The translations under genes were made by a program, and so were the position numbers. From positions 1 to 64,000 of the forward strand of contig JAJHOH010000001.1 of the NCBI GenBank assembly GCA_021651055.1: a stretch of DNA of 64,000 nucleotides. The letters are read 5' to 3'. The notes under the pieces are model-generated. The model saw nothing but the letters and a program-made list of their open reading frames with translations. It was not told the DNA's origin and searched no databases. Positions 18,024 through 27,929 of the stretch are shown in pieces; position 1 is the first letter of the stretch, and each line of letters starts with the position of its first letter. Source of the DNA: Candidatus Manganitrophus morganii (GTDB taxonomy: Bacteria; Nitrospirota; Nitrospiria; SBBL01; Manganitrophaceae).

Positions 18024-18148
18024 ATTGAAGCCCCCCCGCAGCAAGCTGCGGGGAATCTTCGACCCGATATGAGAAGATCTCTATTTGTATTCGCGCGTCT
18101 AACCTTCGCAGCAACGCTGCGAGGAATGCGACGCGCCTGCGTGTTCAA
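18024..18148. repeat. Multi-hairpin intergenic repeat, family 2, copy B
   Basis: This copy matches 15743-15867. Here the first hairpin loop is AA instead of TT (CCCCGCAGC-AA-GCTGCGGGG). One terminal TCA of the repeat supplies the stop codon of the LOG-family gene on the minus strand (18145-18147). The repeat fills the gap between that gene and thrB. Confidence 0.93.
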
Positions 18149-19158
18149 TACTGATTGATGATGTTAATCATCTCGCGCAGGCGGCCGAAATCTCTTCGAT
18201 TGAAATGAAACACGATACGGGGAAGCGGAAGGAACTTCGGTTCGTTCGCCTCATCGGCCAGCGCTTTGGTCTCTTCGAATTTTCCGCCGACGAGAATATC
18301 GGAAAAAGAGGCGTTGAGCTGATCGAGCATTTTCCGATCGACCGGATGATTGAGCCGAATCACCAGTTGGTCGCGAACGAATCGGAGGGAATGATAGTTT
18401 TTGTAAAACTTCACCACCTCTTCCACGGCATGATCGACATTATCGGTCACTTTAAATAGATTGAGATCCTCCGCCGAGATGAGCCCCCGCGAGAGAAGCT
18501 CGTCTTCTACATAGGCGCGCCATGCCTTCCAATAGGTTCCGCCGGGGGAATCGATGAAGACCACCGGCAGCGGATTGGTCTTTCCGGTCTGCAAAAGGGT
18601 GAGTGCTTCGAATCCCTCGTCATGCGTCCCGAACCCTCCCGGAAAAAGGGCGATGGCGCTCGCTTCTTTGATGAAGAAGAGCTTCCGCGTGAAGAAATAT
18701 TTGAAGGTCATCAGCTTGGGGTCGTTTTCGATGAATTCATTGGCGGCCTGTTCGAAGGGGAGGAGGATGTTCAACCCGAAGCTGTTGCCCCGGCCCGCCC
18801 CTCCCTGAACCGCCCGCATGATCCCCTCCCCGGCCCCGGTAATCACCATGAATCCGGCCGCCGCGATCTTCCGGGCAAACTCCTCGGCGTATGCATAGAT
18901 CGGCTCGGTCGAGCGGGTCCGGGCCGACCCGAAAACGCTGATCTTTCGCCTGTCTTTATATGGGGCATACAGCTTGAAGGCATACCGCATCTCTTTTAAA
19001 GCGGCATGGATAATTTTAAGATCCCCCCGTGTGGCATGGTTTTTTGAGAGGGTGAGGGCGGTGATAATGATCTCCCGGATCAGATCTTCATTTTCCGAGG
19101 GACCGGAGACAAGTTCGATGAGTTCGGCAATTTGTGATTGAAGCTCCTTTGCGTCCAT
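18145..19158 (-). CDS. LOG-family protein (TIGR00730, lysine-decarboxylase-like fold)
   Basis: This 337-residue protein of the LOG / TIGR00730 family has the motif PGGFGTHDEGFEALTLLQTGK and the upstream nucleotide-binding GAGEGIMRAVQGGAGRG. Family members are phosphoribohydrolases releasing cytokinin-type bases or cleaving nucleotide monophosphates (PpnN-like), and few are lysine decarboxylases despite the annotation. An extra N-terminal stretch of about 70 residues and a C-terminal one of about 80 make it longer than the usual 190 residues. This recalls PpnN-like long forms. Its stop codon lies inside palindromic repeat copy B. The substrate is inferred only from the family. Confidence 0.85.
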   Translation of the reverse strand: MDAKELQSQIAELIELVSGPSENEDLIREIIITALTLSKNHATRGDLKIIHAALKEMRYAFKLYAPYKDRRKISVFGSARTRSTEPIYAYAEEFARKIAAAGFMVITGAGEGIMRAVQGGAGRGNSFGLNILLPFEQAANEFIENDPKLMTFKYFFTRKLFFIKEASAIALFPGGFGTHDEGFEALTLLQTGKTNPLPVVFIDSPGGTYWKAWRAYVEDELLSRGLISAEDLNLFKVTDNVDHAVEEVVKFYKNYHSLRFVRDQLVIRLNHPVDRKMLDQLNASFSDILVGGKFEETKALADEANEPKFLPLPRIVFHFNRRDFGRLREMINIINQY

Positions 19159-19325
19159 CTATTTCCTTCTTACCAATCAATAAGTCCATTTGGATGATCA
19201 TAAATAGTATGAATCATAAACTGCATTGATATTATTTCCGAATAAGGTTCTACTGTCAATATAAATTCCCCTTTTCGGCTTCCGCGAGACGGCCACATTG
19301 ACTCGGTCGGCCTCATTTTCTTACG

Positions 19326-19940
19326 ATGGATCATATGGATATCAAAGAGCGTCGAAAAGCGCTGGAGCAACTCAACCGGGAGATTCGAACGACCGAGCAC
19401 TGTCCCCTTTGCCCTTACCGGACAAATGCGGTTCCGGGAGAAGGCCCGATCGATGCGCGCCTCTTTATGATCGGAGAAGCCCCCGGCGCGGAAGAAGATA
19501 AAACGGGGCGGCCCTTTGTCGGAAGGGCGGGGATGTTTCTCGACAAAGCGCTGACCGAAGCCGGACTCGACCGGGAGAAAATTTTTATCACCAACGCCGT
19601 CAAATGCCGGCCTCCGCAAAATCGAAAACCGAAAACCGATGAACTGCTGGCCTGCCGCCCTTTTCTTGACCGCCAACTTGAGCTGGTTCACCCTGAATGG
19701 ATCTGTACGTTGGGCGCCGTCGCAACCGGTCTCTTCTTAAAGGAATCTCTCACAAAAATTCATGGAAATGTTTATCCGATCGACCACAACGGCAGGAAAT
19801 ACCAACTCTTTCCAACGTATCATCCTGCGGCCGTATTTAGGGTTCCGGTTTTGGGGGAGGAGATTCGTAAAGACTTCAAGAAATTGAGGGAACGGATGGT
19901 TAAATCCGCGCCCCTTTCCGGGAAATGGCCGCCTCAATGA
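19326..19940 (+). CDS. udg: Uracil-DNA glycosylase, family 4 (iron-sulfur type)
   Basis: This enzyme removes uracil from DNA in base-excision repair. Features are the N-terminal CPLC pair (Cys26 and Cys29), the active-site segment GEAPGAEEDKTGRPFVGRAG, and the NAVKCRPPQNRKPKTDELLAC region. That region supplies the other two cysteines of a 4Fe-4S cluster. A further motif, FPTYHPAAVFR, contains the conserved His. The protein has 204 residues. Two in-frame start codons are close (19326 and 19335), and neither has a strong ribosome site. The 3' end overlaps a converging response-regulator gene by 41 bases. Confidence 0.92.
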   Translation: MDHMDIKERRKALEQLNREIRTTEHCPLCPYRTNAVPGEGPIDARLFMIGEAPGAEEDKTGRPFVGRAGMFLDKALTEAGLDREKIFITNAVKCRPPQNRKPKTDELLACRPFLDRQLELVHPEWICTLGAVATGLFLKESLTKIHGNVYPIDHNGRKYQLFPTYHPAAVFRVPVLGEEIRKDFKKLRERMVKSAPLSGKWPPQ

Positions 19941-20319
19941 CCGATTCAAGCTCGGACAATCGAAAAGGTTTATTCAAGAAATAGTCGACCCTTTTCGCCT
20001 CGATGTCATTGGTTGCATCGATATAAGAGGCACTCGTTAAAATGACGGGGAGCTGATGGGAAGAAGCCTTGATTCTTTCCGCCACTTCCAGACCCGACAT
20101 GTGTGGCATGATGTAATCGACCAAAACAGCCTGGATATCTTTCTCGCGGCAGAGGGCCAAGCCTTCGTCCCCTCCCTCCGCCAAGAGGGGGGTATATCCC
20201 ATACAGGTCAATGCTTCACCGATAAAATCGAGTGTCGACTCATGATCATCAATCACCAGGATCTTCCCTCTTGTCAGCGACCTCGATTTTGTATTCAATG
20301 GTTTACATTGGCTGGCCAT
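19900..20319 (-). CDS. Single-domain response regulator (CheY-like receiver)
   Basis: This 139-residue receiver domain has no output domain. Acidic residues follow strand 1 (LVIDDHES), the phosphoacceptor is Asp68 in VLVDYIMPHMSGLEV, Thr/Ser is in VILTSASY, and Lys is in FLNKPFRLSEL. I chose the start at 20319 (MASQCKPLNT) because of the GAGGTAAG ribosome site directly upstream. No histidine kinase adjoins it, so it is an orphan. The gene converges with the uracil-DNA glycosylase gene and overlaps it by 41 bp. Confidence 0.87.
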   Translation of the reverse strand: MASQCKPLNTKSRSLTRGKILVIDDHESTLDFIGEALTCMGYTPLLAEGGDEGLALCREKDIQAVLVDYIMPHMSGLEVAERIKASSHQLPVILTSASYIDATNDIEAKRVDYFLNKPFRLSELESVIEAAISRKGARI

Positions 20320-20417
20320 GGTTCTTACCTCCCCGTTGCCGGAGGTAATGAGCATAAAGCATGCCTGTCGCCGGAATGAACGGTCGCTTTCTAACTGGTT
20401 GATTTTAGAGAGTATAA

Positions 20418-20447
20418 AAAAATGAGAGGGTGAAAAGTCTCATTTTT
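20418..20447. terminator. Palindromic hairpin, bidirectional terminator-like
   Basis: AAAAATGAGA (20418-20427) pairs perfectly with TCTCATTTTT (20438-20447). The A and T runs on both sides give an intrinsic-terminator shape in both directions. It lies between the diverging response-regulator gene and the thiC leader, so its role may be insulation. Confidence 0.5.
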
Positions 20448-20537
20448 CCGCCAATTCACGCCAAGCGGTATGTAAACGATTACCCAGCCATCCAGATTGA
20501 TCTACGGGGATTAACGGAAGATCCTGGATAAAATAAA

Positions 20538-22660
<2,123 letters not shown>

Positions 22661-22769
22661 CGTTAACCGTGATTCGTGATTCGTTAACCGTGAAAAACCG
22701 AGACCAAGAACGGCTCCTTTCTTTCAGATTAACGTTTAACGAATAACGGAATAACAGAAGGAAGTCGCT

Positions 22770-23564
22770 ATGAAAGAGAGAGAGATTCAACCGCTGCGAG
22801 AAGCCGACATCACGCGAACCATCGCGCGGGAATATTACAAAGAATTCGATCAGATGATCGAGTCGGATGTCCTCATCGTCGGCGCCGGGCCGTCCGGCCT
22901 GGTCTGCGGACGCGATCTCGCCTCTTCCGGATATAAAGTGGTCATTGTCGAACAGCTGAACCATCTCGGCGGCGGCTTCTGGAACGGCGGTTATTTGATG
23001 AATAAGGCGACCATCGCCCATCCGGCCCAGGAGATTTTGGAAAAGATCGGCGTGCCGGTTAAAAAAATCTCCAAGGAGATGTACATCGTCGACCCGCCCC
23101 ATGCCACCGCCAAGCTGATCGCGTCCGCGTATGATGCCGGCGTCAAGGTGATGAACATGACGAAGGTGGTCGACCTGGTCTTGCGGGGGGAAAAAAATCG
23201 ATTAGAAGGACTCGTCGTCAACTGGTACCCGCTCGAAGCGATGGGGCACGACGCGGCCCATGTCGATCCGATCGCGCTCGAGTCGAAGATCGTCGTCGAT
23301 GCCACCGGACACGATGCCGTGACCCTGCAGCTCCTCGCCCGGCGGAATCTCTACACGAATATTCCCGGCAACGGGGCGATGTGGGTCGATCGCTCCGAAG
23401 AAATGGTCATGGAAAAAACGGGCGAAGTCTACCCCAATCTTTTTGTCGTCGGCCTCTCCGTCGCCGCCGTCTACGGCACCCCCCGCATGGGACCCGCCTT
23501 CGGTTCGATGCTCCTTTCGGGGCGAAAAGGGGCGGAGCTGATTCGGAAAAAACTGAAAAGATAA
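22770..23564 (+). CDS. thi4: Thi4 thiazole synthase, sulfide-dependent type
   Basis: Thi4 makes the adenylated carboxythiazole precursor of thiamine from NAD and glycine. The FAD/NAD dinucleotide fold SDVLIVGAGPSGLVCGRDLA is at residues about 32-50, with LGGGFWNGGYLMNK and GTPRMGPAFGSMLLSG further on. At the position of the sulfur-donating cysteine of yeast Thi4, the sequence reads HDAAHVDP, with His. This fits the archaeal-type enzymes that take free sulfide and turn over catalytically. The protein has 264 residues and lies 109 bp after thiC, probably in the same riboswitch-controlled unit. The gap holds short direct repeats (GATTCGTTAACCGTGA). Confidence 0.92.
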   Translation: MKEREIQPLREADITRTIAREYYKEFDQMIESDVLIVGAGPSGLVCGRDLASSGYKVVIVEQLNHLGGGFWNGGYLMNKATIAHPAQEILEKIGVPVKKISKEMYIVDPPHATAKLIASAYDAGVKVMNMTKVVDLVLRGEKNRLEGLVVNWYPLEAMGHDAAHVDPIALESKIVVDATGHDAVTLQLLARRNLYTNIPGNGAMWVDRSEEMVMEKTGEVYPNLFVVGLSVAAVYGTPRMGPAFGSMLLSGRKGAELIRKKLKR

Positions 23565-23581
23565 GCAACGTGTTTCGCCCG

Positions 23582-24136
23582 ATGAAAATCATTGCCTTCG
23601 GAGACAGCCTTACCGTCGGATACCTCTCCCCGTTTGAAGCGACCCCGTACGCCGAGTTCCTCCAGCCGATGCTCGATCCAAAAACGGAGATTTACGTCGC
23701 CGGCGTCAGCGGGGAAACCACCGACGATATGCTCCGGCGTTTCGATCGACAGGTGATCAGGAACGCCCCGGACCATGTCATCATTCTCGGCGGAACCAAC
23801 GATCTCGGATGGGGAATATCGATCGATCAGATCGTCGCCAACCTGGCCCGGATGTATCAATCGGCTCAGAAGGCCGGCATCATCCCGATTGCCTGCGCCG
23901 TCCCCTCTCTCCTCGGCGCGGATGAGTTCATCCCTCCCCGCCTTGCGCTGAACCGTCGAATTCAGGAAACGGCAAAAGAGAGAACGATCCCCTTTGCCGA
24001 TCTCTTCACGCCGACGGCCGATTCCGCCGGACGCCTCCTGGAGGAATATTCCCAAGACGGTCTCCACCTTACCCCGGAAGGATACCGGAAGATCGCCCAC
24101 GTTCTTTATGAGACGGTTTTTAAAGAAAAGAAATGA
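23582..24136 (+). CDS. GDSL/SGNH-family esterase-like hydrolase
   Basis: This is a small cytoplasmic SGNH hydrolase. Block I is IIAFGDSLTVGY with the nucleophile Ser, block II has the Gly in GVSGETTDDM, block III is ILGGTNDLGWG with the oxyanion Asn, and block V is DGLHLTPEGY with the Asp-His pair. It has 184 residues and no signal peptide. I start at ATG 23582; GTG at 23570 is an alternative. It lies 17 bp after thi4, so it is co-transcribed with the thiamine genes, though a direct role in thiamine metabolism is unproven. Confidence 0.87.
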   Translation: MKIIAFGDSLTVGYLSPFEATPYAEFLQPMLDPKTEIYVAGVSGETTDDMLRRFDRQVIRNAPDHVIILGGTNDLGWGISIDQIVANLARMYQSAQKAGIIPIACAVPSLLGADEFIPPRLALNRRIQETAKERTIPFADLFTPTADSAGRLLEEYSQDGLHLTPEGYRKIAHVLYETVFKEKK

Positions 24137-24145
24137 ACGCCCGCT

Positions 24146-24182
24146 GAGAGGGCCGATTCTAAAGTTCCGAATCGACCCTCTC
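24146..24182. terminator. Hairpin between converging genes
   Basis: GAGAGGG-C-CGATTC and GAATCG-A-CCCTCTC form a stem with one mismatch between the GDSL hydrolase gene and the converging isomerase-like gene. No strong T-run follows, so it is only a possible terminator. Confidence 0.45.
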
Positions 24183-24211
24183 TCTAAAAAGGTTGGGGCA
24201 GCCCAAATTCG

Positions 24212-25144
24212 TTATTGCGACGAGGTAGGGGGGAGGTGAATGAGGGCCGCCCCAACAGCCATCCCATTAGACCGTTCGGTCGAAGGGGCTGGACTCACCG
24301 GATGATTGGGACGTGTCAAATGAGTTTCCGCTCTCAACTGCGCCAAGGCCAGCGCGGCGAGTTCGGACGGTTTTTTGTCGGATGAATAAAGCGCCAGTGA
24401 CAGATATCCTTGATATCCGATCTCTTCCGACGCGAGGAGCATTTTCGAAAGAGAAGGCCATGTTTTCCCCGAAGCGGGTTCGGCGGGAAGATCGATCGGC
24501 CCGATATGCTCAAGATGGATGTGCCCCACGTAGGGGCCGATGTTGCGGAGCGCCTGGAGGGGATCTTCTCCGATGCAAGAGAAATGATCGATATCAAAAT
24601 AAATTTGCAGCAAGGAAGAATTCATCCGTTCGATCCACTCGCATATTTCCCGAGAGGTGGAGAAGAGGAAATTCGGCTCCGCATCGATGAGGATCTTTAC
24701 CCCTGCATCCTCTGCATGGGGGAGAATGCGTTTCAAACCCTCCATGAAAAGGTCGAGGTCCTCTTCACGCGTTTTGACGTTCAACGGTCCCCCCGCCGGA
24801 ATCGAGATGCTCTCCGCTTCCAGCGCCTCGGCCAGCTTGATACATTCGATCGTGTGGAGAATCCGGACTTCCCGCGCCGCCATTTCGCGCTCGATCCAAG
24901 AGGGATAACCCCATTCTCCCATCGATGAAATAATCTTTGTATTCAAATTCGCGACCTTCAACCCGGAGCGGGCCAACATCGACTGAAGCTTTCGAAGCGT
25001 GCTCCGGGAGAGCTCGGTTGGATAGGCATGCGGGCGATCGCACATGATCTCGATGCCGGAATAGCCTGCCGCGGCGATTTGATCCACCGCTTCCAAAATG
25101 GAATAGTTTCGAAAAGAATGGGTGCTGAATGCCGGTTGAATCAT
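24212..25144 (-). CDS. Sugar-phosphate isomerase/epimerase family TIM-barrel protein
   Basis: This 310-residue protein is of the xylose-isomerase-like TIM-barrel superfamily (AP endonuclease 2 family). The frame starts MIQPAFSTHSFRNYSILEAVDQIAAAGYSGIEI. Metal-site acids and histidines appear in KILIDAEPNF, QIYFDIDHF and VGHIHLEHIG. These proteins isomerise or epimerise sugars or inositols with a divalent metal, and the substrate is not evident. The C-terminal 40 residues (PNHPVSPAPSTERS...) are low in conservation and may be a loose tail. It converges with the GDSL gene and stands alone. Confidence 0.82.
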   Translation of the reverse strand: MIQPAFSTHSFRNYSILEAVDQIAAAGYSGIEIMCDRPHAYPTELSRSTLRKLQSMLARSGLKVANLNTKIISSMGEWGYPSWIEREMAAREVRILHTIECIKLAEALEAESISIPAGGPLNVKTREEDLDLFMEGLKRILPHAEDAGVKILIDAEPNFLFSTSREICEWIERMNSSLLQIYFDIDHFSCIGEDPLQALRNIGPYVGHIHLEHIGPIDLPAEPASGKTWPSLSKMLLASEEIGYQGYLSLALYSSDKKPSELAALALAQLRAETHLTRPNHPVSPAPSTERSNGMAVGAALIHLPPTSSQ

Positions 25145-25396
25145 CTTTTCATCCTTGCTCTGATCATCTTGCGGAAACTATAAAGCAAAGATCGTTCCAA
25201 AGTAAAAATCTCTTTCAATCGACGCTGAGAAAGGATTTAAGGAGGCTTACAGACGGGAAAAAAGGAGATCACCCTTTGAAACGGGCTTGCTGAGGGGAGA
25301 AAAATACGACCACCGGGAAATCTTTCGCAGAAGAGACGCAATTCATTTCAGGCGGGATGAAACGTTTTTATCTGATTTGAAAAAAACGGTCCCGAT

Positions 25397-26683
25397 TTAT
25401 TGAAAGGGATTCCGCAGGACGATCGTCTCTCCCCGCTTGGAGCTGGTCGAAACGAGATCGACCCGGCAGCCGACCTTTTCCGAAATTGCTTCGAGATAAG
25501 TTTTGGCATTCTTCGGCAGCCGATCGTACGACGTGATTCCGGTGGTCGGCTCGCTCCAGCCGGAAAAATGTTCATAAATCGGCGTGCACTTTTCCAAGGT
25601 CTTTAAGGCCGTCGGCATTTCCCGGTAGACCTTCCCTTCGAACTCGTAGCCGACACAGACCTGGATTTCCGGAAATCCGTCCAGCACATCGAGCTTGGTG
25701 ATGGCAAGCGAAGTCAATCCATTCACCCGGACGGCGTATCGAAGCAGGACCACGTCGAACCATCCGCACCGGCGCGGGCGTCCGGTGGTCGCGCCGAATT
25801 CCTTCCCCTTCGACCGGAGCATTTCACCCATCTCATTATTCAGCTCCGAGGGAAACGGCCCGCTCCCGACCCGTGTGGTATAGGCCTTCGCCACCCCCAA
25901 TACTTCGTTGATCTTGGTCGGTCCCACACCGGTCCCCGTACAGGCCCCTCCGGCGGTCGCGTTGGAGGAGGTCACATAAGGATAAGTTCCCAAATCAACG
26001 TCCAAGTGGGTTCCCTGCGCCCCTTCGAAGAGGAGCCGCCGGCCCTGGCCGATCGCTTCATCGATCAATAAGGTCGTGTCGGTGATATACGGTCTGATCC
26101 GGTCGGCATACTCCATATACTCTTGATAGACCTTCTCCAGATCAAACCCTTTCACCTTATAGAGTTGCTCAAGGAAGTAATTCATTTCGACGAGATTGGT
26201 CGCCAGCTTCTCTCTGAAGAGACCCGGATCGAGCAGATCGACGACACGGATTCCGATCCGCGCCATTTTATCGGCATAGGCGGGACCGATCCCTCTTCCG
26301 GTCGTGCCGATCTTGCGTGTTCCCTTGACCTTCTCGCTTTCCTTGTCGATCGCCTTATGGTAGGGCATAATGAGGTGGGCCGCTTCGCTGATGAAGAGAC
26401 GCCCCGAAACGGAGATCCCGCGGGTGGAAAGGGCATCGATTTCTTCCAGCAAGGCGCCCGGATCGACGACGACGCCGTTTCCGATCACGCCGATTTTTCC
26501 CGCATGAAGCAGTCCGGTCGGGATCAGATGAAGGACAATGACCATTTCCCCGCTGACGACGGTATGGCCGGCATTGTGTCCTCCTTGATAACGGATGACA
26601 TAGTCCGCCGACTCCGAAAGAAGATCGACGATCTTCCCTTTTCCCTCATCTCCCCACTGAGATCCGATTACGACTAAATTCAT
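25397..26683 (-). CDS. purA: Adenylosuccinate synthetase
   Basis: PurA joins IMP and aspartate using GTP, the first committed step to AMP. The signature GSQWGDEGKGKIVDLLSE starts at residue 7, and GHNAGHTVV, GTRKIGTTGRGIGPAYADK and GATTGRPRRCGWFD follow. The length of 428 residues matches the family. I set the start at 26683 (MNLVVIGSQWGDE); a longer in-frame version is not conserved. The divergent tRNA-Ala gene starts 152 bp upstream. The 252-bp stretch after the gene (25145-25396) shows no clear feature. Confidence 0.97.
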   Translation of the reverse strand: MNLVVIGSQWGDEGKGKIVDLLSESADYVIRYQGGHNAGHTVVSGEMVIVLHLIPTGLLHAGKIGVIGNGVVVDPGALLEEIDALSTRGISVSGRLFISEAAHLIMPYHKAIDKESEKVKGTRKIGTTGRGIGPAYADKMARIGIRVVDLLDPGLFREKLATNLVEMNYFLEQLYKVKGFDLEKVYQEYMEYADRIRPYITDTTLLIDEAIGQGRRLLFEGAQGTHLDVDLGTYPYVTSSNATAGGACTGTGVGPTKINEVLGVAKAYTTRVGSGPFPSELNNEMGEMLRSKGKEFGATTGRPRRCGWFDVVLLRYAVRVNGLTSLAITKLDVLDGFPEIQVCVGYEFEGKVYREMPTALKTLEKCTPIYEHFSGWSEPTTGITSYDRLPKNAKTYLEAISEKVGCRVDLVSTSSKRGETIVLRNPFQ

Positions 26684-26781
26684 AATTGATTCGTCCTGAT
26701 TCAAGTCATTAAAAAAAGGCCGGGCGGCCTTATAAGCAATCCCATCATAGGTTTTATGATTTTTAATGTCAAGACAAAACC

Positions 26782-26810
26782 TTGACATCCCCTACTCCGG
26801 ATGATATCAT
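26782..26810 (+). promoter_or_regulatory. Strong sigma70 promoter of tRNA-Ala
   Basis: A perfect TTGACA (26782-26787), a 17-base spacer and TATCAT (26805-26810) lie 25 bp before the tRNA-Ala gene. Confidence 0.85.
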
Positions 26811-26834
26811 CCTCAACACAATTTTGGATCATAT

Positions 26835-26910
26835 GGGGCTGTAGCTCAGCTGGGAGAGCACAAGGCTGGCAGTCTTGGGGTCAGGGGTTCGATCCCCCTC
26901 AGCTCCACCA
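26835..26910 (+). tRNA. tRNA-Ala (anticodon GGC)
   Basis: The 76-nt cloverleaf is complete with encoded CCA. The acceptor GGGGCTG pairs with CAGCTCC and includes the G3-U70 wobble that identifies alanine tRNA. The D arm is GCTCAGCTGGGAGAGC, the anticodon loop CTGGCAG gives GGC, and the T arm carries GGTTCGATCC. A promoter precedes it and a hairpin with T-run follows. Its 3' 47 bases are repeated at 60743-60789, which marks it as an integration site. Confidence 0.97.
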
Positions 26911-26913
26911 AAA
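26864..26913 (+). repeat. attL: 50-bp exact direct repeat at the tRNA-Ala 3' end
   Basis: Bases 26864-26913 (from the anticodon stem to just past CCA) recur identically at 60743-60792. The adjoining hairpin and AT-rich flank are also similar for about 60 more bases. Direct repeats of a tRNA 3' end plus an integrase remnant are the classic sign of integration. Confidence 0.9.
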
Positions 26914-26920
26914 CTTTCAA

Positions 26921-26951
26921 GGAGTTAGCGCACACCGGCTAACTCCTTTTT
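26921..26951 (+). terminator. Terminator after tRNA-Ala
   Basis: GGAGTTAGC (26921-26929) pairs with GCTAACTCC (26938-26946) and is followed by five T. A near copy lies at 60801-60831. Confidence 0.85.
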
Positions 26952-27106
26952 CTTTGAATGTGATAAATTTGTGATAATTTTTGGGCGATCCAAAACTCCC
27001 ACCCCGTCCCGAAGGCTCTCCGGGTAGTGGTGTGCATACCGCTGGGTCATTCGGATATCCTTATGACCCAGCAGTTTTTCGATTTTGTAGATGTCGACGC
27101 CGGATG
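26925..27106 (-). pseudogene. 3' remnant of a tyrosine site-specific integrase
   Basis: Read on the minus strand, this encodes the C-terminal end of a phage-type integrase: ASGVDIYKIEKLLGHKDIRM, then TQRYAHHYPESLRDGV, then about 25 more residues to a TAA at 26925-26927. It contains the conserved LLGH histidine and the catalytic Tyr in TQRYAH. The N-terminal and most catalytic residues are missing: the frame joins unrelated sequence at the 3' end of the lipoprotein gene. The short size puts it outside normal gene prediction. Its position directly at the tRNA 3' end matches integrases that insert there. Confidence 0.85.
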
Positions 27107-27121
27107 CGGTTAATAAACAAA

Positions 27122-27895
27122 CTACTCCATTCCCACCCTCAGGAGAATTGATTTCTTCGTGCTCGGGTTGTAAGTCGGAATCGCAATCTCCGTAATACCT
27201 ACCTGGCTTGGCAGGAAAATCAATCCGTCGGCAAAAAAGCCTGGCGCTAAGGTTTGCCGCTTAATCTGCTGGCCGGTGTACTCGCGAGTGAGGAGTTGAA
27301 TCAATCCTCTCTCATACTGACGCGCCCGACCTACCCCAACCCCTGCCGCCCCCTTCGCAACCCCACTGGCCCCGCCGGTAATTCCCCCGGAGGCAACGCC
27401 GCTGACCCCGCCGCTAAAGGCTTCAACAAAGATTTCCCCCCCGAGTATCGATTTAAGCACCGGTCCAACCTGGCTTCCTTCAATGGCTTCTTTGAATTCT
27501 TTAGACTGGGTTACGAGGTCGACGGCCTCTTGGGGTGAATAAGTGCGGTACGCTACCTCCCCCACCATGCCGCGAATCTGATCGGGATCAAACAGGATCT
27601 CTTCCTCGCCCTCATTGAGGAGGATCAAGCGGACCGGCATGACCCCCGCGTCGAGTACATTCAATGAGAGTCCTCCGTCTCTCTCTGCCGGTTTTGCCGG
27701 ATCTGTATAGACGTCTCGGCCAGGAGCAAACGGATAGATAGCGGCCTTCACTCCGGCGGATTCCGATGCCATCGGATAACGACTGATGGGGTAGATCGGT
27801 CTTGGGTAGATCAGATTCGGAATCGGCTTCGTGGAGACACAGCCCCATAACGATGATGCGAAGAAGAATAAGATGAATCCCACAGGTCGCTTCAT
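27122..27895 (-). CDS. Hypothetical lipoprotein with glycine-rich segment
   Basis: The 257-residue protein starts with a lipoprotein signal peptide (MKRPVGFILFFFASSLWGC), so it is lipidated at Cys19 and held in a membrane. A proline- and tyrosine-rich linker follows (IYPRPIYPISRYP). A middle domain contains VMPVRLILLNEGEEEILFDPDQIRGM. A Gly/Ala-rich stretch (SGGVSGVASGGITGGASGVAKG) could form a membrane-inserting or loose segment. The C-terminus is a beta-rich ILRVGME end. I do not recognise a family. It is next to the YiiX-like gene and both lie near the attachment site. Confidence 0.72.
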   Translation of the reverse strand: MKRPVGFILFFFASSLWGCVSTKPIPNLIYPRPIYPISRYPMASESAGVKAAIYPFAPGRDVYTDPAKPAERDGGLSLNVLDAGVMPVRLILLNEGEEEILFDPDQIRGMVGEVAYRTYSPQEAVDLVTQSKEFKEAIEGSQVGPVLKSILGGEIFVEAFSGGVSGVASGGITGGASGVAKGAAGVGVGRARQYERGLIQLLTREYTGQQIKRQTLAPGFFADGLIFLPSQVGITEIAIPTYNPSTKKSILLRVGME

Positions 27896-27929
27896 TGTTT
27901 CCTCCTATTGAATAAAACGGGTATCATTC

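Noticed and set aside
17971-18114. N-terminal extension of ThrB (48 codons)
   Set aside because: It is encoded by the palindromic repeat, and a good ribosome site precedes the internal ATG at 17970.
19170-19691. Minus-strand frame of 173 codons overlapping udg
   Set aside because: It overlaps the well-supported glycosylase and shows no motif.
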